64,000 nt of DNA from Ensifer adhaerens (GCF_001270265.1 NZ_LGAP01000004.1:62001-126000); one strand, 5' to 3'. Shown: positions 9,645 through 18,675, counted from the first letter of the stretch. Made by a program: numbers and translations. The notes: generated by a model not told the origin, from the letters alone.

Positions 9645-10055
9645 ATGGGAGCGACCCGCCGCACGCTTCTCGGACTGATGGGCTTGGGACTGCTTGCAGT
9701 TTCCGGCTGCGTCTCCGACGAGGAAGGCGGCGACAGCTTCACGCTGACCGGTGCGATCACCAATGTCGCCAGCGGCCCGGTTCCGGCCGGCACCGTCACT
9801 GTCCGGCTCGAGGAGCAGGGCGTGATGGATGTGGCCGCCAAGCTGATCGCCGAGACTTCGGTTTCGAGCGACGGCAAGGCAAACCGCGTGCCCTTCGTGT
9901 TGCAGGTGCCGAAGCCCGAGCTCGACAAGGCCGTCGACGCGGGCTTCACCATCCGCGTCGAGCGCGACGGCAGGCTGATCGCCACCAACACCACCAAACA
10001 ACGTTACAGCGGCAGATCGAATATCTCGCTGCGCATCGAACCCATTCTCTACTGA
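9645..10055 (+). CDS. YbaY/YscW-like lipoprotein inside the fad operon
   Basis: The protein has 136 residues. ATG 9645 lies 2 bp after the thiolase stop. It begins with an RR-containing signal sequence ([18 protein letters not shown]) and a lipobox LAVSGC, so lipidation at Cys24 and envelope location are expected. The mature part is a single beta-rich domain ([10 protein letters not shown], then [36 protein letters not shown]), which matches the YbaY/YscW lipoprotein fold pattern. Its biochemical role is unknown; in E. coli ybaY adjoins tesB, another acyl-CoA gene. The tight packing between fadA and fadB means it is co-transcribed with beta-oxidation genes. Family call is from pattern only. 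Confidence 0.7.
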   Translation: MGATRRTLLGLMGLGLLAVSGCVSDEEGGDSFTLTGAITNVASGPVPAGTVTVRLEEQGVMDVAAKLIAETSVSSDGKANRVPFVLQVPKPELDKAVDAGFTIRVERDGRLIATNTTKQRYSGRSNISLRIEPILY

Positions 10056-10066
10056 GGGGGAGAACC

Positions 10067-12283
10067 ATGACGAAGTATACCAATTTCAAGATCGAGACCG
10101 ATGCCGACGGCATTGCCCTTGTTACCTGGGACATGCCCGAGAAGTCGATGAACGTCTTCACCCAGGAGGTGATGGAAGAACTCAACGCCATCGTCGACGA
10201 AACCACTGCAGATGCTGCCGTCAAGGGCGTCGTCTTCACGTCGGGCAAGTCGTCGTTTTCCGGCGGCGCTGATCTTTCGATGATCAAGTCGATGTTCACC
10301 TTCCAGCAGGAAGAAAAGAAGAAAGATCCGGCCAATGCCGCCCAGAAGCTTTTCGACCTCGTCGGCCGCATGACCGGCCTGTTCCGCAAGCTCGAAACCT
10401 CGGGCAAGCCATGGGTGTCGGCGATCAACGGCACCTGCATGGGCGGCGCCTTCGAGCTTTCGCTCGCCTGCCACGGCCGTGTCGCCTCGAACTCCAAGTC
10501 GGTCAAGATCGCGTTGCCGGAAGTCAAGGTCGGCATTTTCCCGGGCGCCGGCGGCACCCAGCGCGTGCCGCGCCTGACCAATGCGCAGGACGCGCTGCAG
10601 ATGATGACCACCGGCTCGTCGCTGACGGCGGCGCGCGCCAAGGCGCTCGGCCTCGTGCATGAAGTCGTCGACGCCGACAAGCTGGTCGACGCCGCCAAGG
10701 CGATGATCAAGAACGGCCTGAAGCCGGTCCAGCCCTGGGACGAAAAGGGTTACAAGGTACCCGGCGGTGGTATCTGGACCCCGGCCTCGGCCCAGCTCTG
10801 GCCGGCTGCCTCCGGCATCCTGCGCCGCGAGACACAAGGGAACTATCCCGGCGCCATCGCGATCCTCAAATGCGTCTATGAGGGCCTGCAGGTTCCCTTC
10901 GACACGGCCCTGAAGATCGAGCAGCGCTATTTCACCGAGATCCTGCAGACGACCGAAGCCTTCTCGATGATCCGCTCGCTGTTCGTCTCGATGCAGGAAC
11001 TCGGCAAGGGCGCCCGTCGCCCGGCCGGCGTGCCGAAGTCGGAGTTTAGGCATGTCGGCGTCGTCGGTGCCGGCTTCATGGGCGCCTCGATCGCCTATGT
11101 GACGGCCGCCGCCGGCATCGCCGTCACGCTGATCGACCGCGACATGGAAGCGGCTGAAAAGGGCAAGGCCCATTCGGAAGGCCTGGTCAAGGATTCAGTC
11201 GGCAAGGGTCGCCTGACCAAGGAGGAAGGCGAAGCGCTGCTCGCCCGCATCACGCCTTCGGCCGACTACAACGACCTTAGGGATGTCGGCCTCGTCGTCG
11301 AAGCGGTGTTCGAAGACCGCCAGGTCAAGAAGGATGTGATCGAGAAGGTGGAAGCGGTGATCGGCGAAGACACGATCTTTGCCTCCAACACCTCGACGCT
11401 GCCGATCACCGGCCTGGCGAAGAACTCCAAGCGTGCCGGCCAGTTCATCGGCATCCACTTCTTCTCGCCGGTCGAGAAGATGATGCTGACGGAAGTGATC
11501 CTCGGCAAGGAAACCGGCGACAAGGCACTGGCCGTTGCGCTCGACTATGTCGCCGCGATCAGGAAGACGCCGATCGTCGTCAACGACACACGCGGCTTCT
11601 ACGTCAACCGCTGCGTCTTCCGCTATATCCACGAAGCCTATGACATGCTGATCGAAGGCGTGCCGCCGGCGATGATCGAAAATGCCGCCAAGATGGCCGG
11701 CATGCCGGTTGGGCCGCTGTCGCTCAACGACGAAGTCGCGATCGACCTCAGCCAGAAGATCCTGAAAGCCACCGTCGCCGATCTCGGCGAAAAGGCGGTC
11801 GATCCCAAGCACATGGCGCTGATCAACAAGATGGTCGACGACCTCGACCGTCGCGGCCGCAAGAACGGCAAGGGCTTCTACGAATACCCGGCAAAGCCGG
11901 CGAAGAAATATCTGTGGCCGGAGCTGAAGACGCTCTATCCGCAGAAGAACGCCGACAAGATCGACGTCGAGGTGCTGAAGCAGCGCTTCCTGGCAACGAT
12001 CGCGCTTGAGGCAGCCCGTACCATGGAAGAAGGCATCGTCACCGATCCGCGCGAAGCCGACGTCGGCTCGATCCTCGGCTTCGGCTTTGCTCCCTACACC
12101 GGCGGCACGCTCTCCTACATCGACGGCATGGGCGCCAAGGCCTTCGTCGCAATGTGCGAGAAGCTCGCCAAGGACTATGGCAGCCACTTCAAGCCGACAG
12201 CACTACTGAAGGAAATGGCCGAACGCGGCGAAACCTTCTACGGCCGCTTCGACCCCTACGGCGAGAAGAAGCAGGCGGCTTAA
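10067..12283 (+). CDS. fadB: Fatty-acid oxidation complex alpha subunit (enoyl-CoA hydratase / 3-hydroxyacyl-CoA dehydrogenase)
   Basis: The 738-residue bifunctional protein begins with an enoyl-CoA hydratase/isomerase domain (about 1-200, with FSGGADLSM and the oxyanion segment [17 protein letters not shown]). A 3-hydroxyacyl-CoA dehydrogenase domain follows: NAD-binding [16 protein letters not shown] at about 328, the HAD signature block [19 protein letters not shown], and [12 protein letters not shown], then two C-terminal HAD domains. It converts 2-enoyl-CoA to 3-ketoacyl-CoA for FadA. GAGGGGGAGAACC precedes the ATG. It is the last gene of the operon and is followed by a clear terminator. 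Confidence 0.95.
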   Translation: MTKYTNFKIETDADGIALVTWDMPEKSMNVFTQEVMEELNAIVDETTADAAVKGVVFTSGKSSFSGGADLSMIKSMFTFQQEEKKKDPANAAQKLFDLVGRMTGLFRKLETSGKPWVSAINGTCMGGAFELSLACHGRVASNSKSVKIALPEVKVGIFPGAGGTQRVPRLTNAQDALQMMTTGSSLTAARAKALGLVHEVVDADKLVDAAKAMIKNGLKPVQPWDEKGYKVPGGGIWTPASAQLWPAASGILRRETQGNYPGAIAILKCVYEGLQVPFDTALKIEQRYFTEILQTTEAFSMIRSLFVSMQELGKGARRPAGVPKSEFRHVGVVGAGFMGASIAYVTAAAGIAVTLIDRDMEAAEKGKAHSEGLVKDSVGKGRLTKEEGEALLARITPSADYNDLRDVGLVVEAVFEDRQVKKDVIEKVEAVIGEDTIFASNTSTLPITGLAKNSKRAGQFIGIHFFSPVEKMMLTEVILGKETGDKALAVALDYVAAIRKTPIVVNDTRGFYVNRCVFRYIHEAYDMLIEGVPPAMIENAAKMAGMPVGPLSLNDEVAIDLSQKILKATVADLGEKAVDPKHMALINKMVDDLDRRGRKNGKGFYEYPAKPAKKYLWPELKTLYPQKNADKIDVEVLKQRFLATIALEAARTMEEGIVTDPREADVGSILGFGFAPYTGGTLSYIDGMGAKAFVAMCEKLAKDYGSHFKPTALLKEMAERGETFYGRFDPYGEKKQAA

Positions 12284-12305
12284 AGACGTCCGATCGAACA
12301 TGCAG

Positions 12306-12331
12306 ACAGGCTCCTCCGGGAGCCTGTTTTC
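12306..12331 (+). terminator. Rho-independent terminator after fadB
   Basis: A 9-bp stem (ACAGGCTCC/GGAGCCTGT) with loop TCCG runs directly into TTT and then CGTTTG. It is 22 bp after the fadB stop. Confidence 0.85.
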
Positions 12332-12361
12332 GTTTGTTGGAACGAATCTCGCCGAGAATTG

Positions 12362-12646
12362 TCACCACAATTCCTCGTAAAGATCGCGCCGGTCCGGATT
12401 CATGCGCTCGATCAGGTCGAGCTTCCATTGGCGATACCAACGTTTCAGTGATTTCTCACGCTGAATCGCCGAGCCGATCTGAAGGTGCTCTTCATACCAA
12501 ACCAACCGCGTGCACCCGTATTTTGAGGCGAAGCCGGGAGACAAGCCTTCCCGATGCTCATAGATCCGACGCTCAAGATCGGATGTTACCCCGATGTAGA
12601 GCGTCCCCTTCTTCTGATTGGTCACGATGTAGACATGACCCGCCAT
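12362..12646 (-). CDS. GIY-YIG nuclease superfamily protein (UPF0213-like)
   Basis: The 94-residue single-domain protein has the GIY-YIG core: VYIVTNQKKGTLYIGVTSDL at residues 5-24, Arg27 and Arg28 in LERRIYEHREG, and KSLKRWYRQWKLDLIE later. Stand-alone proteins of this size (YhbQ-like) are common in rhizobia; their role is unproven and may be DNA repair or remnant homing activity. ATG 12646 is preferred because the upstream in-frame part has no similarity to the family. It is convergent with fadB. Confidence 0.8.
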   Translation of the reverse strand: MAGHVYIVTNQKKGTLYIGVTSDLERRIYEHREGLSPGFASKYGCTRLVWYEEHLQIGSAIQREKSLKRWYRQWKLDLIERMNPDRRDLYEELW

Positions 12647-12820
12647 GCGCGAATGATGATAGCGGTTTCTCCTTCTGGGCAAGTCCACATCGGCGTGGAG
12701 TGACGCATTGGCAATTCGGGAGCACAGCCGGGATAAGCAAGGTGCAACGACACGATGATCCGGACAACATACTCCCTGCGTCACCACTCCAGCACGACGC
12801 GACCGTTGCGACGTTCCTAT

Positions 12821-12904
12821 CCGTCATCTTCGGGCTTGACCCGAGGATCCAGATCCTCTGGACGCGGTAGGCATGGATCCTCGGGTCAAGCCCGAGGATG
12901 ACGG
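12821..12904. repeat. Long palindromic repeat with 30-bp arms
   Basis: The left arm 12821-12850 and right arm 12875-12904 are complementary with a single mismatch, around a 24-nt spacer. The core CGGGTCAAGCCCGAGGATGA is a very common dispersed palindrome in alphaproteobacterial genomes. It abuts the 5' end of the GNAT remnant. Confidence 0.8.
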
Positions 12905-13083
12905 AGGAAAGAACGTTCGCAGTGTTCCTGCGGCAAGTTCTAAGCGAAGCGGTTGCGCTGGACCTGCCAGTGCGGCTGAGCGTACTTGCCACCAATCCGG
13001 CCGTTGCCTTCTACCGTCGCGAGGGATTGCGCATCCAGGAAGAAACGCCCGAGCGGCGCTATATGACCGCCGCGACAAGCTGA
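12905..13083 (+). pseudogene. Truncated GNAT acetyltransferase, C-terminal remnant
   Basis: Only the last part of a GNAT fold remains: LSVLATNPAVAFYRREGLRI followed by QEETPERRYMTA and a stop. That is the alpha4-beta7 end typical of the family. The acetyl-CoA-binding Q/RxxGxG/A motif is missing, because the sequence upstream changes directly into the 30-bp-arm palindrome. A functional product is unlikely. Confidence 0.7.
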
Positions 13084-13157
13084 ATCCGCCAACGCCGCCA
13101 GCGTTGACCGCCGACTTGGGCGGGTGCATGTTCCTGTTCGCCGGAGGGGGAAACGCC

Positions 13158-14009
13158 ATGAGCGAGCCTGATCTCTATCTGCTTGGGCGTGCCGGGCCTG
13201 AGGAAGAACGGTTAAAGCGGCAAATTGCCAATCTCGCGCCCGACTCCGATCAGCAGCTGGAGCGGATCGGCATCCGGCCCGGTGAACGCATCATCGATCT
13301 CGGTTGCGGCCCTGGCGGCGTGCTGCATCTGCTTGGCAAGCGCGTCGGCCCGACCGGCTCGGTGCTCGGCATCGAGCGCGACGCCCACTTCGTCGATCTC
13401 GCGCGCCGATTCGTTGCGAGCCATGCCTTGCCACAGGTCGAAGTGCACGAGGGCGACGCTTATGACAGCGGCCTGCCGCGCGGCTCCTTCGACGGCGCCC
13501 ATATGCGGCTCGTGCTCGTCAACGTGCCGCAGCCGGAGCGCATCGTGCGCGAGATGGTCTCCCTGGTAAAACCGGGTGGCTGGATCGCCAGCTTCGAGGC
13601 CGATTTCCTCGCCCATATCTGCGACCCGCCGCTTGCCGCCTGGGATCGTCTTCTTGCCGCCTATGTCGCCTATTCGGCGGCGCGCGGCATCGATCTGCAC
13701 ATAGGACGCCGCGCCCATCGGCTGTTCCGCGAGGCCGGCGTCGAGGCGCTCAGCACGGATGCCATCGTGCACGTCTATCCGCCCGGCCATGACCGCCGGC
13801 CGATCCTGCGTGATTTCATCGCCAATGTCCGCGAGGGCCTGGTCGGCGAAGGTTTTGTCGGCCGCGCCGAACTCGATGCCGATCTGCAGGCGCTGGACCG
13901 GCATCTGGCCGATCCTTCGGTCCTCGTCACCTCGCATCTGTTCTTCCGGGTGATCGGCCGTGTCCCCAGCGCGCGTCCCACGCCGCATGGCCAGTCAGTT
14001 TGCCGATAG
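13158..14009 (+). CDS. Class I SAM-dependent methyltransferase
   Basis: The protein has 283 residues with a Rossmann-type methyltransferase fold. Motif I IIDLGCGPGGVLHLLGKRVG lies at about 48-67, the acidic end of beta2 is in VLGIERDAHFVDLARRF, and motif post-I is EVHEGDAYDSGLPRGSFDGA. MVSLVKPGGWIASFEADF is the motif III equivalent. The C-terminal part is variable and gives no substrate clue. ATG 13158 has GGAGGGGG 8 bp upstream; an ATG at 13128 is possible but lacks such a site. It is convergent with the DMT exporter. The family is certain; the substrate is unknown. Confidence 0.85.
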   Translation: MSEPDLYLLGRAGPEEERLKRQIANLAPDSDQQLERIGIRPGERIIDLGCGPGGVLHLLGKRVGPTGSVLGIERDAHFVDLARRFVASHALPQVEVHEGDAYDSGLPRGSFDGAHMRLVLVNVPQPERIVREMVSLVKPGGWIASFEADFLAHICDPPLAAWDRLLAAYVAYSAARGIDLHIGRRAHRLFREAGVEALSTDAIVHVYPPGHDRRPILRDFIANVREGLVGEGFVGRAELDADLQALDRHLADPSVLVTSHLFFRVIGRVPSARPTPHGQSVCR

Positions 14010-14051
14010 GGCCGGAATAGGTGGCTGCTTTGGCCCGCAAGCGCAGAGCGG

Positions 14052-14960
14052 CTACGCGTCCGCGCCTGCACCGTGGGAGGCAACGGCAACGGCCCGCCGA
14101 TGCGCGAGACGCTCGCCGACGATGATCGTCACTCCCGCGATAAAGATCAGGCCGGCGCCGGCAAAGACGTTGGTGGCCGGAATATCGCCCCAGATCAGGA
14201 AGCCGAGGCCGAAGGCCCAGACGAGCGAGGTGTATTCGAACGGCGCGATCACCGAGATCGGCGCCCGACGCATGCCCTCGAACAGCGCATATTGCGCGAT
14301 GCCGGCGATGACACCGGTGCCCGCCATCAGCGCAACGTCGAACAGCGCAGGCGGCGTCCAGTAGAAGCCGACGGCAAGGCCGGTCATCGCGATGAAGAAG
14401 ACGTTGGAGATCGTCATCTGCGTCAGCGTCGTCTCTTCCAGCGCCGTCTTGCGCAGCATGACCGTGCCGATCGCCCAGAAGACGGCGGCCATCAGCGCCA
14501 GGAAAACCGGCAGCGAGAGTTTCATGCCCGTTCCGAGCGGATCGCAGGCAATCAGCACCCCGACGAAACCGAGAAACACTGCGAACCAGCGGATCGGCGG
14601 CACGTCTTCCTTCAGGATCGGGACGGCCAGCAGGGTCACCACGATCGGCGCGGCGTAATAGAGCGTCGTCATTTCGGCGAGGCCGAGATCGCGAGCTGCG
14701 TTGAAATAGGAAAGCCAGGCGGCCAGCAGCAACAGGTTGCGCACGAACAGCGGCTTGACGACGGGCGAGGAGATCGCGCGGCGCACGAGCTTGCCCCGTC
14801 CGATCACCAGGCAAAGCAGGAGAATGGTGATGCTGCGGGTAAACAGGATCTGCCAGACGGAGTAGCCGACCACCAGCCATTTGACCGACGCATCCTGCAA
14901 CGAGAACAGGAAATAGGAAAACGTCGTCATCACGATGCCGGAAAGCACAGTCTTGTTCAT
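14052..14960 (-). CDS. DMT superfamily (EamA) transporter
   Basis: The 302-residue inner-membrane protein has ten predicted helices as two EamA repeats (for example SGIVMTTFSYFLFSLQDASV near residue 10 and VFLALMAAVFWAIGTVMLR in the second half). The glutamate-containing YALFEGMRRAPISVIAPFEY is typical of the last repeat. Such proteins export amino acids or other metabolites. ATG 14960 gives a normal N-terminus; longer in-frame starts add about 40 non-membrane residues without family support. It is divergent from the LysE-family gene. The substrate is not predictable. Confidence 0.85.
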   Translation of the reverse strand: MNKTVLSGIVMTTFSYFLFSLQDASVKWLVVGYSVWQILFTRSITILLLCLVIGRGKLVRRAISSPVVKPLFVRNLLLLAAWLSYFNAARDLGLAEMTTLYYAAPIVVTLLAVPILKEDVPPIRWFAVFLGFVGVLIACDPLGTGMKLSLPVFLALMAAVFWAIGTVMLRKTALEETTLTQMTISNVFFIAMTGLAVGFYWTPPALFDVALMAGTGVIAGIAQYALFEGMRRAPISVIAPFEYTSLVWAFGLGFLIWGDIPATNVFAGAGLIFIAGVTIIVGERLAHRRAVAVASHGAGADA

Positions 14961-15163
14961 GGAAAGCCCCGAAGGCAGCCGGGAGAGCAGGCGGCAGCGC
15001 CCGTCTGATAGCGCGCCACCGTTGCGTGTGGAAGAGGTGCCGGCCGTCGGCGCTGTGGCGAAATCTTGGAGTAGCGCCACGGCAAAGCTTGATGGAGATC
15101 AAGACTGCCCACTTGCACCTCAGCTAGAAGACAGCAATATCCGTCGCCGAAACCGGAATCCTG

Positions 15164-15748
15164 ATGATGCAGCCGCTCGCCTTCACCCTTGCCGCCCTCG
15201 TGCTGCTGGCAACACCCGGCCCGACCAACACGTTGCTGTGGCTTTCGGGAGCATCGGCCGGCTTCCGGCGCTCGACGCCGCTGCTTTTGGGCGAGCTCGG
15301 CGGTTATCTCGCGGTGATCATTCCAGCCGTGGCGCTGCTGGCGCCGTTTCTCGCGGCGCATCCGCAGATCGGCCTTGCGCTCCGGATCGTCGCGGCCTGC
15401 TGGGTCCTCTTCCTCGCCTACGCACTCTGGACCACCGGCGACGACAGCCGGACTTCGACCGAGATCACCATCCGGCATGTCTTCGTCACGACGCTTCTCA
15501 ATCCCAAGGCACTCATCGTGGCGCTGGTGCTCTTGCCGCAGGCCGGCCTTGTCGCGACGATGCCCTGGATTGCCGGATTTTCGCTGCTCGTGGTTTTCGC
15601 CGGTTCGCTCTGGATCGGCGCCGGAGCCATGCTCGTACAACTCTCGCGTGGCGCACGCACGTCGCATCTGGCGCGCCGCGTTGCCGCAGTCTGCCTCGCC
15701 GCCTTTTCCTTCGGCATTGCAGGCAGCGCGCTTGCGGCGATGGCTTAA
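15164..15748 (+). CDS. LysE family translocator
   Basis: The 194-residue membrane protein has about six helices. It carries the N-terminal family signature ATPGPTNTLLWLSGASAGFR and the mid-protein LLNPKALIVALVLLPQAG block characteristic of LysE/RhtB exporters. Members export amino acids or homoserine-like compounds. Two ATGs (15164, 15167) are adjacent; neither has a strong ribosome site. It is divergent from the DMT exporter with about 200 bp between. The substrate is unknown. Confidence 0.85.
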   Translation: MMQPLAFTLAALVLLATPGPTNTLLWLSGASAGFRRSTPLLLGELGGYLAVIIPAVALLAPFLAAHPQIGLALRIVAACWVLFLAYALWTTGDDSRTSTEITIRHVFVTTLLNPKALIVALVLLPQAGLVATMPWIAGFSLLVVFAGSLWIGAGAMLVQLSRGARTSHLARRVAAVCLAAFSFGIAGSALAAMA

Positions 15749-15787
15749 GGCGCGGCCGGCCCGTTTCCAGACGCGCCGCAATTTGCA

Positions 15788-16261
15788 TCAGGCGGCTGCA
15801 GCCGTCTCGCCGAGTTCGGCGCCAAGGGCGGCGATCAACTCTTCCCAACCCTGGCGCCGATAGGCAACCTGGTCGAGACCGTCGAGGAAGGCTGCCTGCT
15901 CGGTGAAGACGATGCGCGCGCCGGTGCCGTGCGGCTGGATATCGACAGTTGCCACCGAAGCGGAGATCCGCCGCTCGTTCTCCGCCATGGTATAGGCCGA
16001 GATGATGCGCCGGTTTTCAACGATGTCGAGGTAGATGGTGTCGTTGTAGTAGAAGGTCTTGCCGTCTTTGCTGAAGCGGCCGCTCTCGCGCCCGCCGACG
16101 CGGAAGTCGTGGCTGTATTCGGCGACCGGCCAGCCGTCGGCCTTGACGAACCACCGATCATGCGCTGCCGGGTCGGCAAAGGCCCGAAAGACCTGTTCGG
16201 GCGTCGCCTTGAAAACCCGCTCGATGGTGAAGCTCGCATGTTCCACGGAATTGGCACTCAT
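15788..16261 (-). CDS. SRPBCC (AHSA1/START) family protein
   Basis: The 157-residue protein covers the full AHSA1-type domain: FTIERVFKATPEQVFRAFAD, then HDRWFVKADG, YNDTIYLDIVENRRIISAYT and a C-terminal helix with RQGWEELIAAL. The fold forms a hydrophobic cavity, and rhizobial members are usually paired with a small HTH regulator. ATG 16261 has GAGGAGAAG upstream; the longer in-frame extension enters the shared promoter. It is divergent from an HxlR regulator with a perfect inverted repeat between them. Its ligand is unknown. Confidence 0.85.
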   Translation of the reverse strand: MSANSVEHASFTIERVFKATPEQVFRAFADPAAHDRWFVKADGWPVAEYSHDFRVGGRESGRFSKDGKTFYYNDTIYLDIVENRRIISAYTMAENERRISASVATVDIQPHGTGARIVFTEQAAFLDGLDQVAYRRQGWEELIAALGAELGETAAAA

Positions 16262-16338
16262 GATCTTCTCCTCTTCGATCCGCTGCTGAGGGTCCGGCGC
16301 GGACGCTCCACCGCCCATGTTCGAACCAAACCCACTCT

Positions 16339-16369
16339 GCAACTGCTTTCATATTAAAAGCAGTTGCAA
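16339..16369. promoter_or_regulatory. Operator-like inverted repeat between SRPBCC and HxlR genes
   Basis: Perfect 12-bp arms (TGCAACTGCTTT and complement) are separated by 7 bp. A further half-site-like AAGCAGTTTTAAA lies about 30 bp closer to the HxlR gene (near 16396-16408). It is well placed for autoregulation and control of the divergent gene. Confidence 0.7.
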
Positions 16370-16416
16370 GGTAACCTCACTGATGCGACAATGCAAGCAG
16401 TTTTAAAGAGGTCTCA

Positions 16417-16926
16417 ATGAAAGACGATTACCGCTCAGGCTGCCCGATCAATCTCTCGCTAGAGGTCTTCGGCGACAAATGGAGCCTGCTGATCATCCGC
16501 GACATGATCTTCGGGGCGAAAAGGCACTTCCGCGAACTGCTGCGATCGCAGGAAGGCATCTCCTCGAACATTCTGGCGGACCGTCTGAAGATGCTGGTCG
16601 AACAGGGCATGCTGACCAAGACGGACGACCCGACGCACAAGCAGAAGGCCATCTACAGCCTCACCGAGATGACCATCGCACTGGTGCCGATCATGGCGCA
16701 TCTGGGCGCCTGGGGGCGGCGCTACCTGCCGGTCAGCGAAGAGCTCAGCATCAGGGCCGAGCTGATGGAAACCGGCGGTCCGGACCTCTGGAACCGCTTC
16801 ATGGACGAGCTTCGATACGAGCATCTCGGCCTGCCCCTGGACGGCCCGCCGCGCGTGCGCGCCACCCTGCAGGCAGCCTATGAGGATGTCGTCGCCAGGA
16901 AGGCCAGGGAAAGCGCGGTCGCCTGA
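16417..16926 (+). CDS. HxlR family winged-helix transcriptional regulator
   Basis: The 169-residue protein has the HxlR pattern in the first 100 residues: CPINLSLEVFGDKWSLLIIR, then FRELLRSQEGISSNILADRL (recognition helix) and LVEQGMLTKTD/YSLTEMTIALVPIMAHLGAW. The N-terminal Cys9 is the position used for redox sensing in some family members. A C-terminal extension of about 60 residues is longer than in minimal HxlR proteins. It probably controls itself and the divergent SRPBCC gene through the inverted repeat at 16339-16369. The inducer is unknown. Confidence 0.85.
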   Translation: MKDDYRSGCPINLSLEVFGDKWSLLIIRDMIFGAKRHFRELLRSQEGISSNILADRLKMLVEQGMLTKTDDPTHKQKAIYSLTEMTIALVPIMAHLGAWGRRYLPVSEELSIRAELMETGGPDLWNRFMDELRYEHLGLPLDGPPRVRATLQAAYEDVVARKARESAVA

Positions 16927-17183
16927 GGACTACAACCCAATCGCCGAAAGCATGACGAAGGTGGCGAACAGCAGACGTGCGGACTTCAGCGCCGCCAACA
17001 AATGACCCCTCGCCGGCCAAACTCAAGCAACGGCAAGGACTATAGAAGCAGCCCGCTGTATTTCAATCAGACCAATCAAGGACTATTTTCCTCCCTGTTC
17101 TTTACCATCCTGGCTGGCTTGGTTAATCTATTGACGAATAAAGGCATAGCGGCCGTCGCCCCCCTGCCCCGGAACAGACATTC

Positions 17184-17828
17184 ATGCTGTCGCACGACAC
17201 CATCTGGCACGCCATCGATACGCTGGCCGAGCGCCACCAGCTCTCGCCCTCCGGCCTTGCGCGCCGCGCCGGGCTCGACCCGACATCCTTCAACAAATCC
17301 AAGCGCCAGTCTGCCGACGGCCGGGAGCGCTGGCCGTCGACAGAATCGATCGCCAAGGTGCTGGATGCGACCGGCGCCACCGTCGACCAGTTCATGGCGC
17401 TGATGCGCCCGGATACGGCCCGAAGCGAACCCTACACGGGCGCCATACCGCTGATCGGCTTTGCCCAGGCCGGCGCCGGCGGCTTCTTCGACGACGGCGG
17501 GTTTCCGGCCGGCCAGGGCTGGGACGTCGTCGATTTCCCCGCGACAGCGGAGCGGCGCGCCGGCATCTATGCGCTCGAAATCCAGGGCGACAGCATGCTG
17601 CCGCTCTATCGTGATGGCGACGTGCTGATCGTCGACCCCGGCGCGCAGGTCCGGCGCGGCGACCGCGTCGTGGTCAAGACCCGTGAAGGCGAGGTCATGG
17701 CGAAAATCCTGATGCGGCATACTCCGCGCAACATCGAACTGCTATCGCTCAACCCGGAACATCCCAACCGGAGTTTCGAGATGAGCGAAGTCGAATGGAT
17801 CGCCCGGATCATCTGGGCCAGCCAATAG
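17184..17828 (+). CDS. S24-family HTH repressor (LexA/CI-like)
   Basis: The 214-residue protein has an N-terminal helix-turn-helix (LSPSGLARRAGLDPTSFNKS near residue 20). The C-terminal S24 domain has the Ser of GDSMLPLYRDGDVLIVDP (near 137) and the Lys in EVMAKILMRHTP (near 175), a complete Ser-Lys dyad. The Ala-Gly in PLIGFAQAGAGGFFDDG resembles the self-cleavage bond region. LexA/CI relatives release DNA after RecA-stimulated autocleavage, while many chromosomal members act as non-SOS repressors. It is followed after 13 bp by an SNase-like gene. Targets are unknown. Confidence 0.85.
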   Translation: MLSHDTIWHAIDTLAERHQLSPSGLARRAGLDPTSFNKSKRQSADGRERWPSTESIAKVLDATGATVDQFMALMRPDTARSEPYTGAIPLIGFAQAGAGGFFDDGGFPAGQGWDVVDFPATAERRAGIYALEIQGDSMLPLYRDGDVLIVDPGAQVRRGDRVVVKTREGEVMAKILMRHTPRNIELLSLNPEHPNRSFEMSEVEWIARIIWASQ

Positions 17829-17841
17829 GACATCTTTCCTG

Positions 17842-18675
17842 ATGCGGCAGCAACTGGTCACCCTTGCAGGCGGGATTGCCGCCATAGCGCTCTATGCCGG
17901 CATCCTCTATGCCGGTGCGGCAACGATCCGCGACCGGGAAAGCGCCGCCGCGCCGGATTTCGTGCTGGAAACGCCCGACATGGGTGAGACGGAGTTTTCC
18001 GCAGAAGCCGAAGACGTGCCGTTCGACATGATCGCCCCCGACGCGAGCGACACGACGCCTGATGCAAGCGGCCAAGGCGAAAGCAGCTCAAGGTCGACCG
18101 AGACCACCGCCCGCGCGATCGAGCCGCGGCAGTTCGGCCTGCCCGACGAGGTGACGACGAAACCGCTCGAACGCATAGAACCACGATCGCCGCTTTCGGA
18201 TGTAAACAAGGACAAGCCGAAGACGCCGACCGTCCTCCGGCAGCCGGTGGCGCTCGCCGCCGGACTCATCCGCTTCGACAAGATGACACTGCAGCTCGAC
18301 GGCATCGAACCGGAAGCAGCGGAGCGCACCTGCGAAAGCGGCGGCAAGAGCTGGCCCTGCGGCATGGTCGCCCGGACGGCGTTCCGCAATTTCCTGCGCG
18401 CCCGTGCGGTCACTTGCGATGTTGCCGGGAACGGGACAAACGAGACCGTCACCGGACAGTGCACCGTCGGCGGACAGGATCCGGCCGCCTGGCTCGTTGC
18501 CAATGGCTGGGCGACGCCGCTGCCGGGCTCCGCGCTCGAAGTGCAAGGGGAGGCCGCGCGCAAGGCAAAGCTCGGCTTCTTTGGCGACGATCCGCGCGAT
18601 TTTCGTCAGACACCGATGCCATTCGACGATCCGAGCGCCGCTGCAAGCATGGACGAAGCAGCGCCAGACTTGTAA
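17842..18675 (+). CDS. Membrane-anchored SNase-like (thermonuclease-fold) protein, probably non-catalytic
   Basis: The 277-residue protein has an N-terminal signal-anchor (VTLAGGIAAIALYAGILYAG), a low-complexity acidic and Ser/Thr-rich linker (about 35-130), and a domain from about 140 resembling staphylococcal-nuclease-like proteins (LIRFDKMTLQLDGIEPEAAE, then GMVARTAFRNFLRARAVTC and DPAAWLVANGWATPLPGS). The catalytic Arg of the nuclease VRLxGIDxPE block is replaced (LQLDGIEPEA), so hydrolysis is doubtful. It probably sits in the periplasm as a structural or binding domain. Conserved cysteines may form disulfides. It is next to the S24 repressor and before a TerB gene. Confidence 0.65.
   Translation: MRQQLVTLAGGIAAIALYAGILYAGAATIRDRESAAAPDFVLETPDMGETEFSAEAEDVPFDMIAPDASDTTPDASGQGESSSRSTETTARAIEPRQFGLPDEVTTKPLERIEPRSPLSDVNKDKPKTPTVLRQPVALAAGLIRFDKMTLQLDGIEPEAAERTCESGGKSWPCGMVARTAFRNFLRARAVTCDVAGNGTNETVTGQCTVGGQDPAAWLVANGWATPLPGSALEVQGEAARKAKLGFFGDDPRDFRQTPMPFDDPSAAASMDEAAPDL

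Larger units (their letters stand above)
12647..13157. other. Non-coding stretch with long palindrome and GNAT remnant
   Basis: Apart from the palindromic element (12821-12904) and the truncated acetyltransferase (12905-13083) described separately, I see no gene here. The first 170 bp show no recognisable coding signal. Confidence 0.5.

Noticed and set aside
12154-12870. Long plus-strand reading frame across the fadB end and the following intergenic region
   Set aside because: It is out of frame with fadB, runs through a terminator and a palindrome, and shows no domain.
16930-17001. 23-codon hydrophobic minus-strand frame (LLAALKSARLLFATFVMLSA...)
   Set aside because: Only TTG starts are available and there is no partner gene; it could be the tail of a lost membrane protein, but nothing confirms it.
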